The notes under the pieces were generated by a model that was not told the origin of the DNA, made no database searches, and was given only the letters and a program-made list of their open reading frames with translations. Below, piece by piece: positions 8,647 to 17,575 of a stretch of DNA of 64,000 nt. The stretch's first letter is position 1. The number at the start of each line of letters is the position of its first letter. The translations under genes were made by a program, and so were the position numbers. The DNA is from Vibrio sp. SS-MA-C1-2 (GTDB lineage Bacteria; Pseudomonadota; Gammaproteobacteria; Enterobacterales; Vibrionaceae): positions 2,604,001 through 2,668,000 of the forward strand of contig NZ_CP090981.1 of NCBI RefSeq assembly GCF_021513135.1, read 5' to 3'.

Positions 8647-9717
8647 CTATTTAAATTTTCTACGTTGCAAACGAATATATTTCGTCAGCTTAAATGCGTG
8701 TGTAATAGCATAATAGTGCCAAAATCCAAGGATCAAAAATAAGATAAGCATGATGCTTTCTCTTACATGAAGCCACTCCCCCATCATTCCGATAAACGAA
8801 TATATGGAAGCGATCAATAAAATCAAGCCAAGTGACTGTCTGGAGGTAAAACCAATACGTTGACAAATATGATGGAGGTGCTCTCTATCTGGCTTAAAGG
8901 GTGAATCGCCACGACGAATTCGGCGGATCATAATGACGATCATATCAAGTAATGGGACAGCGATAAACCATAACGCCACCACAGGTCGAAAAGCACGATG
9001 ATCAGTAATTGTTTGTTGAGTTGCAGCAAGTAAAAAGACAATAATAGTATACCCAATCAGCATACTACCAGCATCACCCATAAAGACTTTTCTTTTTTTG
9101 CCAATGAAACCCAAATTAAATAATAAATAGGGAAGAATACAAACAATAACAATTAAACAATGGTAACTGATTCTTGGCATTCCATTTAAGTGCGTCATAA
9201 TACCGATACTAGCAAACGTAACGATACTTAACCCACCCAATAAACCATCGATCCCATCCACCATATTAAACGCATTAATTGCACCAATAACAGCAAAGAC
9301 TGTAATGACGGAGGCTAATATTCCGAAATCGATATGACCGACCTCTAAGATATTACCCACCGTATGCAATTTTATATTAACCACAAAGACCAAGATTAAT
9401 GACAATACCGCCTGAACAAAAAGTCGAATCTTGAAACTAATATCACACTTATCATCCCAAACCCCGACAGCAACAAGAACGATCACAGAAAGAGCAAAGA
9501 AAGGGGCGATGGTGATGGATTCATAGTGTCGAAAAAGATAAAAAAGCAGAGAGATAGTGACAGATAGACCACCGACAAGTGGAATTGAACCTTTATGATG
9601 TTTACGTTCATTGGGTTTATCAACAAGTCCAACTTTAATGGCGACTTTGGACAAAAAGTAGAGCGATGTCATCGAAAAAAAGAAAGTAAAAAGAAGTTCA
9701 AATATATTATGTAACAT
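8647..9717 (-). CDS. WecA-type polyprenyl-phosphate sugar-1-P transferase (copy 2)
   Basis: This 356-residue multi-pass membrane enzyme shares motif for motif with copy 1: VWDDKCDI, NAFNMVDGIDGLLGG, KKRKVFMGDAGSMLIGY, RRIRRGDSPFKPDREHLHH. It belongs to the MraY/WecA (glycosyltransferase 4) family and should make the first lipid-linked sugar of the repeat unit. ATG at 9717. The gene directly follows MITE copy 1 and an IS remnant in transcription order. Having two initiating transferases side by side is unusual. They may differ in sugar nucleotide specificity, or one may be redundant. Confidence 0.88.
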   Translation of the reverse strand: MLHNIFELLFTFFFSMTSLYFLSKVAIKVGLVDKPNERKHHKGSIPLVGGLSVTISLLFYLFRHYESITIAPFFALSVIVLVAVGVWDDKCDISFKIRLFVQAVLSLILVFVVNIKLHTVGNILEVGHIDFGILASVITVFAVIGAINAFNMVDGIDGLLGGLSIVTFASIGIMTHLNGMPRISYHCLIVIVCILPYLLFNLGFIGKKRKVFMGDAGSMLIGYTIIVFLLAATQQTITDHRAFRPVVALWFIAVPLLDMIVIMIRRIRRGDSPFKPDREHLHHICQRIGFTSRQSLGLILLIASIYSFIGMMGEWLHVRESIMLILFLILGFWHYYAITHAFKLTKYIRLQRRKFK

Positions 9718-9924
9718 AGTTCGTCTTAATCATTAATGGTCGGTTAATTTAAGTTAAATACATTTTGAATTAATTCTAGTCGCATATCAAATTTAACCCA
9801 ATAGAAATGCGATAACTTCAGCACAAAAAACCAAATCAGTCTGTGCAATTAACATTTGGCTGACATGACGAGTATTATAATATGGCAAGTAGGCATGAAG
9901 TCATATTGCTCCTTAATAAAACAT

Positions 9925-10150
9925 CACGAAAAAGTCATGAACATCCCTGCCACATAAGGTCTGAGAGCAAGACAAAGATATTATTCTTAACCAGCTGATA
10001 AATTGCGATAAAATCATAAGCCATTGATTTATTGAGTTTGACAATTTGCGACTATTCGATAAAACATAAAGCACAAGATTTCCAGCTAATTCCTCTATAT
10101 CAATGTGCCGTCAGCCCTTTAAACATGGGCATGTTCGTGACTTTTCCCTG
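9925..10150 (+). mobile_element. MITE copy 1 (about 226 bp)
   Basis: It begins CACGAAAAAGTCATGAACATC and ends GTTCGTGACTTTTCCCTG, so the termini are inverted repeats (CACGGAAAAGTCATGAACA versus CAGGGAAAAGTCACGAACA). It is the most diverged of six same-orientation copies in the window, e.g. TCTGAGAGCAAGACAAAG instead of GCTGAGAGCTAGTCAGAA. It contains no ORF. The flanks show no target duplication. Its right end resembles the right end of the ISAs1-family element at 23.8-25.4 kb, so it was probably mobilised by such a transposase. Confidence 0.85.
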
Positions 10151-10334
10151 CATTAAGAGTTGAGCTGTGCAAGTCCTAGTTTATTCATTCAAGAAACAAA
10201 CAGGATAAAATGAAAGGCTCTTTCAAACAAACATCTCATAATTAATAATTTGTGGAATTTAACAATAAATCAACTCATACTCTCGTCCTGAGCCACAACC
10301 CTTTTAAATTAGGGCTGCTTCATGCGATTTCCCG
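10151..10334. mobile_element. Degraded ISAs1-type right end
   Basis: The tract ending CCCTTTTAAATTAGGGCTGCTTCATGCGATTTCCCG (10298-10334) is homologous to the right terminus of the ISAs1-family element near 25.38 kb. The preceding ~150 bases have no open frame. The IS end directly abuts the stop codon of the glycosyltransferase gene at 10335, so the insertion may have trimmed that gene's 3' end. Confidence 0.6.
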
Positions 10335-11108
10335 TTATTTGATACTTGAAGTGCTTTTACCTATACCAATTTTAGTAAATAGGAAGCGAAAAACTCCTGT
10401 TACATGCCAATAGAAATGTTTCGAAAATATCTTTCTATTTGCGTGTTTAGCTAAATGTAATGCCCTAATATTAGGATAAAATTTCACAGACTCACCAAGT
10501 CTATGACTTCTCCAGCAAATATCTATATCTTCACAATACATAAAATAGCGTTGATCAAAACCTTGTAATTGCTTGTAATGCTGTACATTAAACGCCTGAA
10601 AAGAACCTGCAGCCCAATCGACATCTGTTATATGGTCTATAGTACTTTTATCTATAACTGCTGTATTTTTTTTTCCAATAAACGAGGATATAAATTGCGT
10701 AAGCATAGGAAATGAACGAATAGAGTTATCATAAATTGTATAATCATCATCCTTATATAAATTAATTGCAGCTAACTTGTGTGACTGAGTCTGCATAGTT
10801 GAAACAAGATTGTAAATCTCATTATTACTAATTATTACATCTGGGTTCAAAACTATAAAATAGTCACTCTCTAACATCCCAAGCTTTAACTCACAATATT
10901 GGAATATTACATTATTATTATGTCCAAAGCCTAAACCAAACTCATTGTTTATCCAATGAAAGTTCGGAGAAATATATTCCGAAAAATCATCTCCTTCTGC
11001 ATTACTTTTTAGAACTACGACGTAATCCTTAGTTAAATTTTTGATTATGTCTAAAGATTTGATAAGCCGCTCATGTTTATGAGAAATTATTGATATAAAA
11101 ATAGTCAT
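10335..11108 (-). CDS. Family 2 glycosyltransferase, WbbL-like
   Basis: This 257-residue cytoplasmic GT-A enzyme has a nucleotide-sugar binding N-terminus (ISIISHKHERLIKSL), the metal-binding Asp in LNPDV (about residue 95) and the acceptor-side motif FMYCEDIDICWR (about 192), as in rhamnosyltransferases of the WbbL group. The dTDP-rhamnose genes in this locus make rhamnose a sensible donor, but that is inference. Its ATG overlaps the stop of rfbC by one base (TAATG). The stop codon lies exactly at the edge of an IS remnant, so the native C-terminus may be slightly shortened. Confidence 0.8.
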   Translation of the reverse strand: MTIFISIISHKHERLIKSLDIIKNLTKDYVVVLKSNAEGDDFSEYISPNFHWINNEFGLGFGHNNNVIFQYCELKLGMLESDYFIVLNPDVIISNNEIYNLVSTMQTQSHKLAAINLYKDDDYTIYDNSIRSFPMLTQFISSFIGKKNTAVIDKSTIDHITDVDWAAGSFQAFNVQHYKQLQGFDQRYFMYCEDIDICWRSHRLGESVKFYPNIRALHLAKHANRKIFSKHFYWHVTGVFRFLFTKIGIGKSTSSIK

Positions 11109-11659
11109 TATAATGAAGTATTTTCAGAGAATAGAATACCACTTTCATCTTTCGGTGATAAAAATGGCTTTTGGTTACTACCTAAAGGCCACTCAATACT
11201 TAACGTTTCATCACACCAAAGAATTGACTTTTCTGCGTTAGGATTATAATAATCAGTACATTTATAAACAAACTCAGCTTCATTACTCATTACATAAAAA
11301 CCATGTGCAAACCCTTTTGGGACCCATAGCTGTCGTTTATTTTCAGCTGATAAAATTTCGCCAACCCACTGACCAAAAGTTGGTGAATGTTTTCGGATAT
11401 CAACAACAACATCAAAAACCTTACCAGAAATAACTCTAACTAACTTGCCTTGAGTATTTTTGGTTTGATAATGTAAGCCACGAAGGATTCCCTTTTTAGA
11501 TTTAGAATGATTATCTTGTACGAAAATTGTTGGTTTTCCGGCTACTAACTCTTCAAATTGCTTTTGATTCCACGTTTCCATAAAAAAACCACGTTTATCA
11601 CCAAAAACTGTTGGCTCTATAATTTTAACATCAGGAATAGCTGTATCTATTACTTTCAT
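11108..11659 (-). CDS. rfbC: dTDP-4-dehydrorhamnose 3,5-epimerase (intact copy)
   Basis: This is the third enzyme of dTDP-L-rhamnose synthesis. The 183 residues match RmlC. Visible hallmarks are the FGDKRGFFMETWN opening, VQDNHSKSKKGILRGLHYQ with the catalytic His (about residue 62), VRVISGKVFDVVVDIRKHSPTFG, and the WVPKGFAHGFYV segment. It is not next to rfbBAD but about 8.5 kb downstream, beyond wzx, wzy and transferases, while a truncated rfbC stub remains beside rfbD. It is co-transcribed with the following glycosyltransferase. Confidence 0.95.
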   Translation of the reverse strand: MKVIDTAIPDVKIIEPTVFGDKRGFFMETWNQKQFEELVAGKPTIFVQDNHSKSKKGILRGLHYQTKNTQGKLVRVISGKVFDVVVDIRKHSPTFGQWVGEILSAENKRQLWVPKGFAHGFYVMSNEAEFVYKCTDYYNPNAEKSILWCDETLSIEWPLGSNQKPFLSPKDESGILFSENTSL

Positions 11660-11696
11660 ATTTATACCATATATTATTTAATATCTTACTACTAAA

Positions 11697-12443
11697 ACTC
11701 AAGAAGAACTCCATAATACAGGGGTTCAAAGAGCTTTACTAAAGTGGGTTTCTCCATACTAGATAGAGAAAAGTCATTATAATACTTATTCTGACAAGCG
11801 TCTTAAATTACGGAAAAGTCATGAAGATCCTTGCTACATAAGGGCTGAGAGCTAGTCAGAAACATTATCCTTAACCAGCTGACAAATGGCGACAAAATCA
11901 TAAGTCATTGATTTTATTATAGGCTGAAAATTTACGACTATTCGATAAATTATAAAGCACAATATTTTCAGCTAATTCCTCTTTATCAATGTGCCGTCAA
12001 CCCTTTAAACATAGGCATGTTCGTGACTTTTCCCTGATTAACCATATGAATGGCTTTTTTATCTGAGGCTTTATCGTAAGAGCTTCGAACGGTTTTACCA
12101 TCAATAGCAATAACTTCACCATCAGTTAATTCAACACAAGCAATCATCCATACCAGATAAAACTCAGCAGATTGTTAATAAAATGATATCAGTTAATTTG
12201 TGTGTCACCTTTCTTGCTAGGCGATAATCAGGAATAATATTAAAATAAGTAAATGGATGATTTTCGTTCATGCTTAAGCCCTAAATAATCTCAGTGCTTA
12301 TTAAACAGGACTGAAAATGATCATCAAGTTGATCCTTTTTTAATCTCAATAAATTTGATAACTATCAAAAAAGTTCGAACTTTAAAACATTATCAATTAT
12401 TAATGAATCCAGTAAATATAGGGCTCTTCATGACTTTTCCGTG
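11697..12443 (-). mobile_element. Decayed ISAs1-family element with MITE inside
   Basis: The left part (11697-11809) matches the left end and the transposase C-terminal tail of the better-preserved copy at 23.8 kb (for example AGAAGAACTCCATAATACAGG and CTGACAAGCGTCTTAAAT). After the MITE, the minus strand encodes DGEVIAIDGKTVRSSYDK and IHMVN, the catalytic region of ISAs1 transposases. This is fused by deletion to the N-terminal part near 12150, and the start is near 12270. The right end is GGGCTCTTCATGACTTTTCCGTG at 12421-12443. The transposase is a pseudogene with two large deletions. Confidence 0.75.
11810..12036 (+). mobile_element. MITE copy 2 (227 bp)
   Basis: It runs from ACGGAAAAGTCATGAAGATCC to GTTCGTGACTTTTCCCTG and is nearly identical to copies 3 and 6 over its whole length. 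It sits inside the remnant ISAs1 transposase, within a few bases of the position hit by copy 6 in another ISAs1 copy (just after the IHMVN codons). The flanks do not form a target duplication, consistent with later deletion or recombination through the repeat. Confidence 0.88.
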
Positions 12444-12454
12444 TACCCTATACT

Positions 12455-12710
12455 CTCCGCATTATTTCACTTGGTGACATATTCGAAGCACTGATACCAG
12501 AAGACGCACATGGTTTACACTTAACATCTTTTAATATTTCAATTTGAAATATATTACATATTTGTCGAATGATCTATCGAATTCGAAGTGCTACATCATC
12601 TCTTAAGACAGGATGACTGCCATACCTATAATCCATTTAGATTTCGCCAATGACAGGAAAGACTAAAATAATATCATAGCTAAAACTGACCGACTAAAGT
12701 CGGTAGTTTT
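12455..12710 (-). mobile_element. IS200/IS605 TnpA remnant with end hairpin
   Basis: Read on the minus strand from ATG at 12636, the frame gives MDYRYGSHPV, then pieces LRDDVALRIR, IIRQICNIFQIEILKDV and NMSPSEIMRRV. These are recognisable from Y1-transposase TnpA proteins, with the catalytic centre deleted and in-frame stops. At 12682-12710 a near-perfect hairpin (AAAACT-ACCGACT / AGTCGGTAGTTTT) lies at the outer end, as expected for the folded ends of this family. It is inactive debris. Confidence 0.7.
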
Positions 12711-12739
12711 AACCTTAAAAGGAAACTAATAAAAAAATT

Positions 12740-13867
12740 CTATTTATCAAGAGATTCATTAGCATCTAAGATTAACTTATCAACTAGTTTATCCCATCCC
12801 AATATAATATTAGTATCACTGTTAGACTTGGTCTTACAGAAATTCAATTTTCCAGTCATCATCAATTTTAATTTTACTTTCAAATTTTCCGCATCATTAA
12901 CATCTATAAAACATGCTCTATCATATTCACCTAGAGTTTCATGAGCATAAGGTAGATCAGATAAAATTATTGGTAAACAAAGCTCTTTCGCTTCAATAAT
13001 AGGTAAGCCCAAAGATTCCAATTTAGATGGAAAAACAACCACATCAGATTTAGAATAGTAATAGTCGACTAACTTTCTATCCAATTTCCCTAGAAATTCA
13101 ATAGATCTTAATCCAGAATATTTATGATAAAGATAGCTTGAAAATCTTGATTCAGAGCCATCAAAAGTTACTAGAACTTTAATTTTTATTTTTGAGTTCT
13201 CTCGTTCAAGCAAATGAATAGCTTTAAATAATAATTCATGATTTTTAAAAACTCTAGGTAACGCTGGATAAAAAATAATAAAGTCAGATTTTAACTCATA
13301 ACTATCTCGTTTAAAGTCGAGTGATTTATTGACGACTATACTACTAGGTTTTGATATAATACAAGATGGTGCCTTCACATTGTTTACGAGAAAATCACCT
13401 AATAGATGTTGTTGACAAATAACACTAATATTTTTACTAACATTAATTTTATAGAGATATTTATAAAATTTAGAAAATAAGTAAAACTTAGGCTCATAAT
13501 ATAAATCAGAAAACTTTGGGTTATAAAGCACAGCAGCATTGTGACAATAAACGTATTGACGAATGCCAAGTCTAGAATCCAATCTTGGGGTCATATCATG
13601 CATTGATAACCAAATCTGGGGCCTAATCTTCTTTGCGAGAAGATTAAAATGAAAATATTCATAATATAGACGATTTAACCAGTTTTTTTTTGCTTTTGGC
13701 AGGGAGATATACTCAACATTACTTAAATTATGATCAAATAAATCCACATCATTAACCAAACAAATAATACTACAGGTACTTTGTCTAGAAAATGCATCGA
13801 TTATATCTAAGAAAACTTTTAAAGGTCCAGCTTCAACTAAATTTACACCTGAAATTACAATTTTCAT
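12740..13867 (-). CDS. Family 4 glycosyltransferase (GT-B)
   Basis: This 375-residue protein opens with a beta-strand/Gly motif (MKIVISGVNLVEAGPLKVF). Its C-terminal donor-binding half includes YPALPRVFKNHELL and VVFPSKLESLGLPIIEAKEL, the E-x7-E region of GT4 retaining transferases. It overlaps the upstream acetyltransferase stop by four bases. Very A/T-rich, like its neighbours, which is typical of laterally acquired O-antigen genes. The sugar it transfers cannot be told from sequence. Confidence 0.85.
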   Translation of the reverse strand: MKIVISGVNLVEAGPLKVFLDIIDAFSRQSTCSIICLVNDVDLFDHNLSNVEYISLPKAKKNWLNRLYYEYFHFNLLAKKIRPQIWLSMHDMTPRLDSRLGIRQYVYCHNAAVLYNPKFSDLYYEPKFYLFSKFYKYLYKINVSKNISVICQQHLLGDFLVNNVKAPSCIISKPSSIVVNKSLDFKRDSYELKSDFIIFYPALPRVFKNHELLFKAIHLLERENSKIKIKVLVTFDGSESRFSSYLYHKYSGLRSIEFLGKLDRKLVDYYYSKSDVVVFPSKLESLGLPIIEAKELCLPIILSDLPYAHETLGEYDRACFIDVNDAENLKVKLKLMMTGKLNFCKTKSNSDTNIILGWDKLVDKLILDANESLDK

Positions 13868-14451
13868 GAATTACTTTCCCAAACATTTCTATCAAAGTTG
13901 AATTTTCTTATTATTTTAGCAGGGTTACCAACTGCCATTGTATAATCGGGTATATTCTTAGTCACAATTGAACCAGCACCAACAATTGCACCTTTACCAA
14001 TCGTCACCCCAGGTAATATATGAACTGACTCGCCAAGCCAAACATTATCAGCAATGAAAACAGCCGCATACGAAAGCTTTCTATCTGCTGGAGGTTTATG
14101 AATTTCATTATCAAAAGGAAAATTACCATGATTATGATCACTGATAAAAACTTTGCTTGCCATAAGTACATTATTCCCAATATAAACCTTATTAATACAG
14201 GCAATATGAACATAATCGTTTATTTGACAATTAGTTCCAATTGATAAATCTGGAATTAACTCATCAGTGGGAAAGCAATCTATACGTAATCCAACACCAC
14301 AAGTGAAGCCTGAACCAATTTTAACAAACTTTTTTCCTCTAATATAGAATGGAATACGAATTAATCTAACTCCGGGATAAAAAACACGCGAAAATAGCAC
14401 ATCAATAATTAACTTTACAAAGCCAATAAAAGTATATCCCATTAGCATCAT
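13864..14451 (-). CDS. Hexapeptide-repeat acyltransferase (WbbJ-like)
   Basis: This 195-residue left-handed beta-helix protein has isoleucine-rich hexapeptide turns (IGTNCQIND, IGNNVLMASKVFISDHNHG, IADNVWLGESVHILPGVTIGKGAIVGAGSIV). The catalytic His region is SDHNHG. It probably O-acetylates a sugar of the repeat unit using acetyl-CoA. The N-terminal segment (GYTFIGFVKLIIDVLF) is hydrophobic. ATGATG at 14446-14451 overlaps the ancestral stop of the upstream glycosyltransferase, which supports the reconstruction of that frameshifted gene. Confidence 0.88.
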   Translation of the reverse strand: MMLMGYTFIGFVKLIIDVLFSRVFYPGVRLIRIPFYIRGKKFVKIGSGFTCGVGLRIDCFPTDELIPDLSIGTNCQINDYVHIACINKVYIGNNVLMASKVFISDHNHGNFPFDNEIHKPPADRKLSYAAVFIADNVWLGESVHILPGVTIGKGAIVGAGSIVTKNIPDYTMAVGNPAKIIRKFNFDRNVWESNS

Positions 14452-15211
14452 CTAATAACCTTTTTAGCGAAAAAAGAAAGAGTAGCTTGAAATAAAATCT
14501 TAAACTTCCTACACTTAAGAGACCAAAATAAACCTCTCATAGTTCTCATTAGTAGTTTCATACTAAAATACTTCCTCAAAGTAACACAATTAGCAATTAG
14601 TACCTCCCCCTTCGAAATGTTCCGTCTCCGTTGATGTGAGATAAGTCATGCTGTAAATTTGCTTCAGAAAGTAAGTATGGCAACTTATTTTTGTATATAA
14701 AGTTACAAAACTCACTATCTATTCCGTAAAGCTCGAATGATTCATCAAAAACAGTTGTTCGTATTTTCTTTATTAGTTTTATTCCGTTATAACTCAAACT
14801 CAAACCACTAGATATTGTCTGAACAACTTTACCATCTTTTACTGGATAGTGCTTACTCCCCTTACAGTAAATATTGGGAAACATAATGTTAAACTCATCC
14901 AATAAAACACTATCCATAAATTCTTTATTAATTGTAGTGTCATCATCCAAAATGACATATTTTTCTGATAAATATTGTTCCAAAAACTTATTATATATCT
15001 TTGAAAGAGAACCGTTAATCAAAACATGATTTACCTCAAGCCATTCAACACTATCATTCGAGATTTTATGTGGTCCATTATTAAAAACTACGACTTTAAT
15101 ATTTTTCTCACATCCTTGATTTAATAAATTTGAGATAGATGAAATACTATTACTTGAGGCGATCTCTTTGTTATAAAGCACAATACAAAAACAAATATCA
15201 TATTTAATCAT
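14448..15211 (-). pseudogene. Family 2 glycosyltransferase, frameshifted near 3' end
   Basis: The first 204 codons (MIKYDICFCIVLYNKE... with YVILDDDTTI as the metal site) read as a GT2 enzyme and then hit TAA at 14597. A shift of one base at GGGGG (14606-14610, C5 on the plus strand) opens another ~52 codons (EVLIANCVTLRKYF... to KKVIR). These end in TGA at 14448-14450, overlapping the ATGATG start of the next gene as operon genes do. So the full gene was about 255 codons and the frame is now broken by one lost base. It may still be partly active, since only the C-terminal tail is affected. Confidence 0.7.
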
Positions 15212-16415
15212 AATTTTTTCTTATAGGAAGTAGTTTTCGGCTACCATAATTTAGCCTAGAAAGTGTAATAAAAAATAAAGCGTAGTAAAACTGAAGAATA
15301 TAACCACTAGCATTTAGCAAGTTCTGAAATGACAGTAATAACGATATAGATAAAAAAATCACAAGCCCAACAAGAGCCCTAGGTGAGGCTCTTGTTAGAA
15401 AATAGAGCACCCATAAATACAAACAAATATAATATAGGAAAATTAAGACAACACCAAGAATCCCTTTATACATATAAGATTCTAAAAATATACCACCGAC
15501 ATTGAACCCATTAACCTTAACAACTTCTATTTCATTGTTAAATCCTATTCTTTTTGTTAAGAAGTCAGGAATAATATTATTTAAGAGAAAGGTATTTAAT
15601 GTTTCATCATGGTTATTTCTATTGACGTCAAAAATATTAACTGGTGTAGAAATATAGAGATAACCGAAAAAAAAGGGTTTAGGTATATATGAATCTTTAA
15701 ACTCACTAGATGCTTTGCCTACATCTAAAATATAATCTGTAGAATCCTTACCTAGGCGAACATTACCTACATAATTAAAACCAAATAAAAATAAAGCAGC
15801 AAATAATAAACTCACTCCAACCAGTTTTTTTAAACTTTTTCCTGAAGATATGTAATAGTATGCAAATATAAAAAAGTAACATATTACATTAAAAACTATT
15901 GTTCCTCTCCGAGCTAATAAAAGAAACAATAAATTAAAAAGAAAAACATACAGTAAGTAGTTATTTTTCACTCTATATCTACGGCAATATTGATACTTTT
16001 GGAAATAAACAATCGATATATAACTAATAAATGACAAATATAAGCCGTGAATCAATGGAAGTCCAAAACTCATTTCAAGCAAGTTATCATAATTTCCTAC
16101 AAATATTGGTAGAAAACCTGAGTACACATATTCAGCAATAAAGAAAGTAAATATTAATATAACGAGATATTTGTCATTTCGACTATACTTAAAAGAACAA
16201 AGTATCTTCTCACTTTCATTTTTCAAAATCTTGGAAATTTTATGCTGACACCCTAATCCAACTATAATACCAAACAAAGAAGATACCAAGTAGATATTTA
16301 TTGTTTCAGACCCAACCTTATCAAATAAATCGCTCCACCCCAAGTAAGTACTTAACAAGCTTAGAAGCAATGATAAAGAAAATATCAGTAATGGGTTAAA
16401 AATTATATAAATCAT
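15204..16415 (-). CDS. O-antigen polymerase candidate (Wzy)
   Basis: This 403-residue protein has about eleven or twelve hydrophobic segments, a large central soluble loop (about residues 215-285) and very low conservation, as expected of Wzy, which polymerises lipid-linked repeat units in the periplasm. It is oligotypic and cannot be proved by motif. Position between wzx and the transferases supports it. It overlaps genes on both sides by 4-8 bases, so translation is coupled. Extremely A/T-rich. Confidence 0.75.
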   Translation of the reverse strand: MIYIIFNPLLIFSLSLLLSLLSTYLGWSDLFDKVGSETINIYLVSSLFGIIVGLGCQHKISKILKNESEKILCSFKYSRNDKYLVILIFTFFIAEYVYSGFLPIFVGNYDNLLEMSFGLPLIHGLYLSFISYISIVYFQKYQYCRRYRVKNNYLLYVFLFNLLFLLLARRGTIVFNVICYFFIFAYYYISSGKSLKKLVGVSLLFAALFLFGFNYVGNVRLGKDSTDYILDVGKASSEFKDSYIPKPFFFGYLYISTPVNIFDVNRNNHDETLNTFLLNNIIPDFLTKRIGFNNEIEVVKVNGFNVGGIFLESYMYKGILGVVLIFLYYICLYLWVLYFLTRASPRALVGLVIFLSISLLLSFQNLLNASGYILQFYYALFFITLSRLNYGSRKLLPIRKNYD

Positions 16416-17568
16416 AATATTTTCTTGATTTTCTCATATAGAGCAGTGGAGTAAGGTAATTTACATTCTTGTAGATTAGTTTCATCCAACACTAATGGTT
16501 CTAATATTCTTGGTACTTTATAATGTTTTTTTTCATTCATTTCTTTTATTTTTACAATAATGTCATTCCAATCTCTACACATAATTGATAATAATTCAAG
16601 TTCAAAATTAATATAAAAACCACGTTCATCTATCATATAGTCAGACAAATCGAACGATGAAATAAGAACAGGCTTTTTCAAAATAGTGAAGTCGAACATT
16701 AAACTTGAATAGTCAGTTATTAATAAATCATACTCAGAGAATACTGATGAAACATCTTCAATGTTAATTATATTTATTCGCTCGTTAACACTAGTGATAT
16801 TTATTAATTCACTTTTAATTTTAGAGTAAGGGTGCAACTTTATATCTAACTCAACCTCTGCTTGTTCTAAATATATTTGTAGTTCATTACCCATCAACCC
16901 AAAGTTTTTAAATATAGATTCTTCATTTTGATAACACTCTCGAAATGTCGGAGCGTATAAGATTTTTTTTATGTTTATACTACTTTTTTTTCGCTCTGAA
17001 TTAACAGGTCATTCCTAGGAAAACCTGTAAGTAAAAACTTATCTTTATGATCTAAAAATGCTCTAGAACAAGTGTTCGTATAGTAATCACCATTAGTAAT
17101 GTAATAATCATAATGATTATTCATTAATAACTTCGTTAACTTTGAGTACTTTTTAAGTAGTGGAGATACTGATGGCATATCGTAACCGATTCTTTTTAAT
17201 GGAATCCCGTGCCATAACTGTACTCTGACCGTATTTATCGATATAAAAATTGGATTTAAGTCATCTGATATAGAGTGGCTTACAAAAGCTACTTTTGCTA
17301 TGGCTTGGTAATAAATTCCTTTTAAGCTCTTAAAATAATATGCTTCAACATCAAATGAATCTAATGTGGCTTTTAAGGCCTCATCTTTATAAATCCATAT
17401 AGGCCTAATATCCGTCGAGTTTTTTTGCACATACTCATAAAAACTTCTTGTATTATCTGAGTATCGATTTCCGAACCAAGCACCGAACACCCATACTCGG
17501 TTACTTTTCGGAACAAAAAAAAGCCACGTAGATATAATTAATCTAACAGCATACTTGAATAATTTCAT
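16412..17568 (-). pseudogene. CDP-glycerol glycerophosphotransferase (TagB/TagF-like), frameshifted
   Basis: Two frames make one gene. The N-terminal part (ATG at 17568, MKLFKYAVRLI) has WVFGAWFGNRYSDN, VQLWHGIPLKRIG and GFPRNDLL. It ends prematurely at 16975 after an A8 run (T8 at 16984-16991). With one more A the frame continues through KKILYAPTFRE, the hallmark of the Glyphos_transf family, into the second open frame (LDIKLHPYSK, YDLLITDYSSLMFDF). Together they give about 385 residues. Members add glycerol-phosphate from CDP-glycerol, in keeping with the cytidylyltransferase gene at 23.2 kb. The run is a classic slippage site. Confidence 0.8.
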
Positions 17569-17575
17569 TTTAATT

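Larger units (their letters stand above)
11660..12739. other. Gene-free block built of nested IS and MITE remnants
   Basis: This kilobase holds an ISAs1-family remnant (11697-12443) carrying MITE copy 2 (11810-12036), then an IS200/IS605 remnant (12455-12710). No intact gene is present. The transcript from GT4 to rfbC must cross it. Confidence 0.7.
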
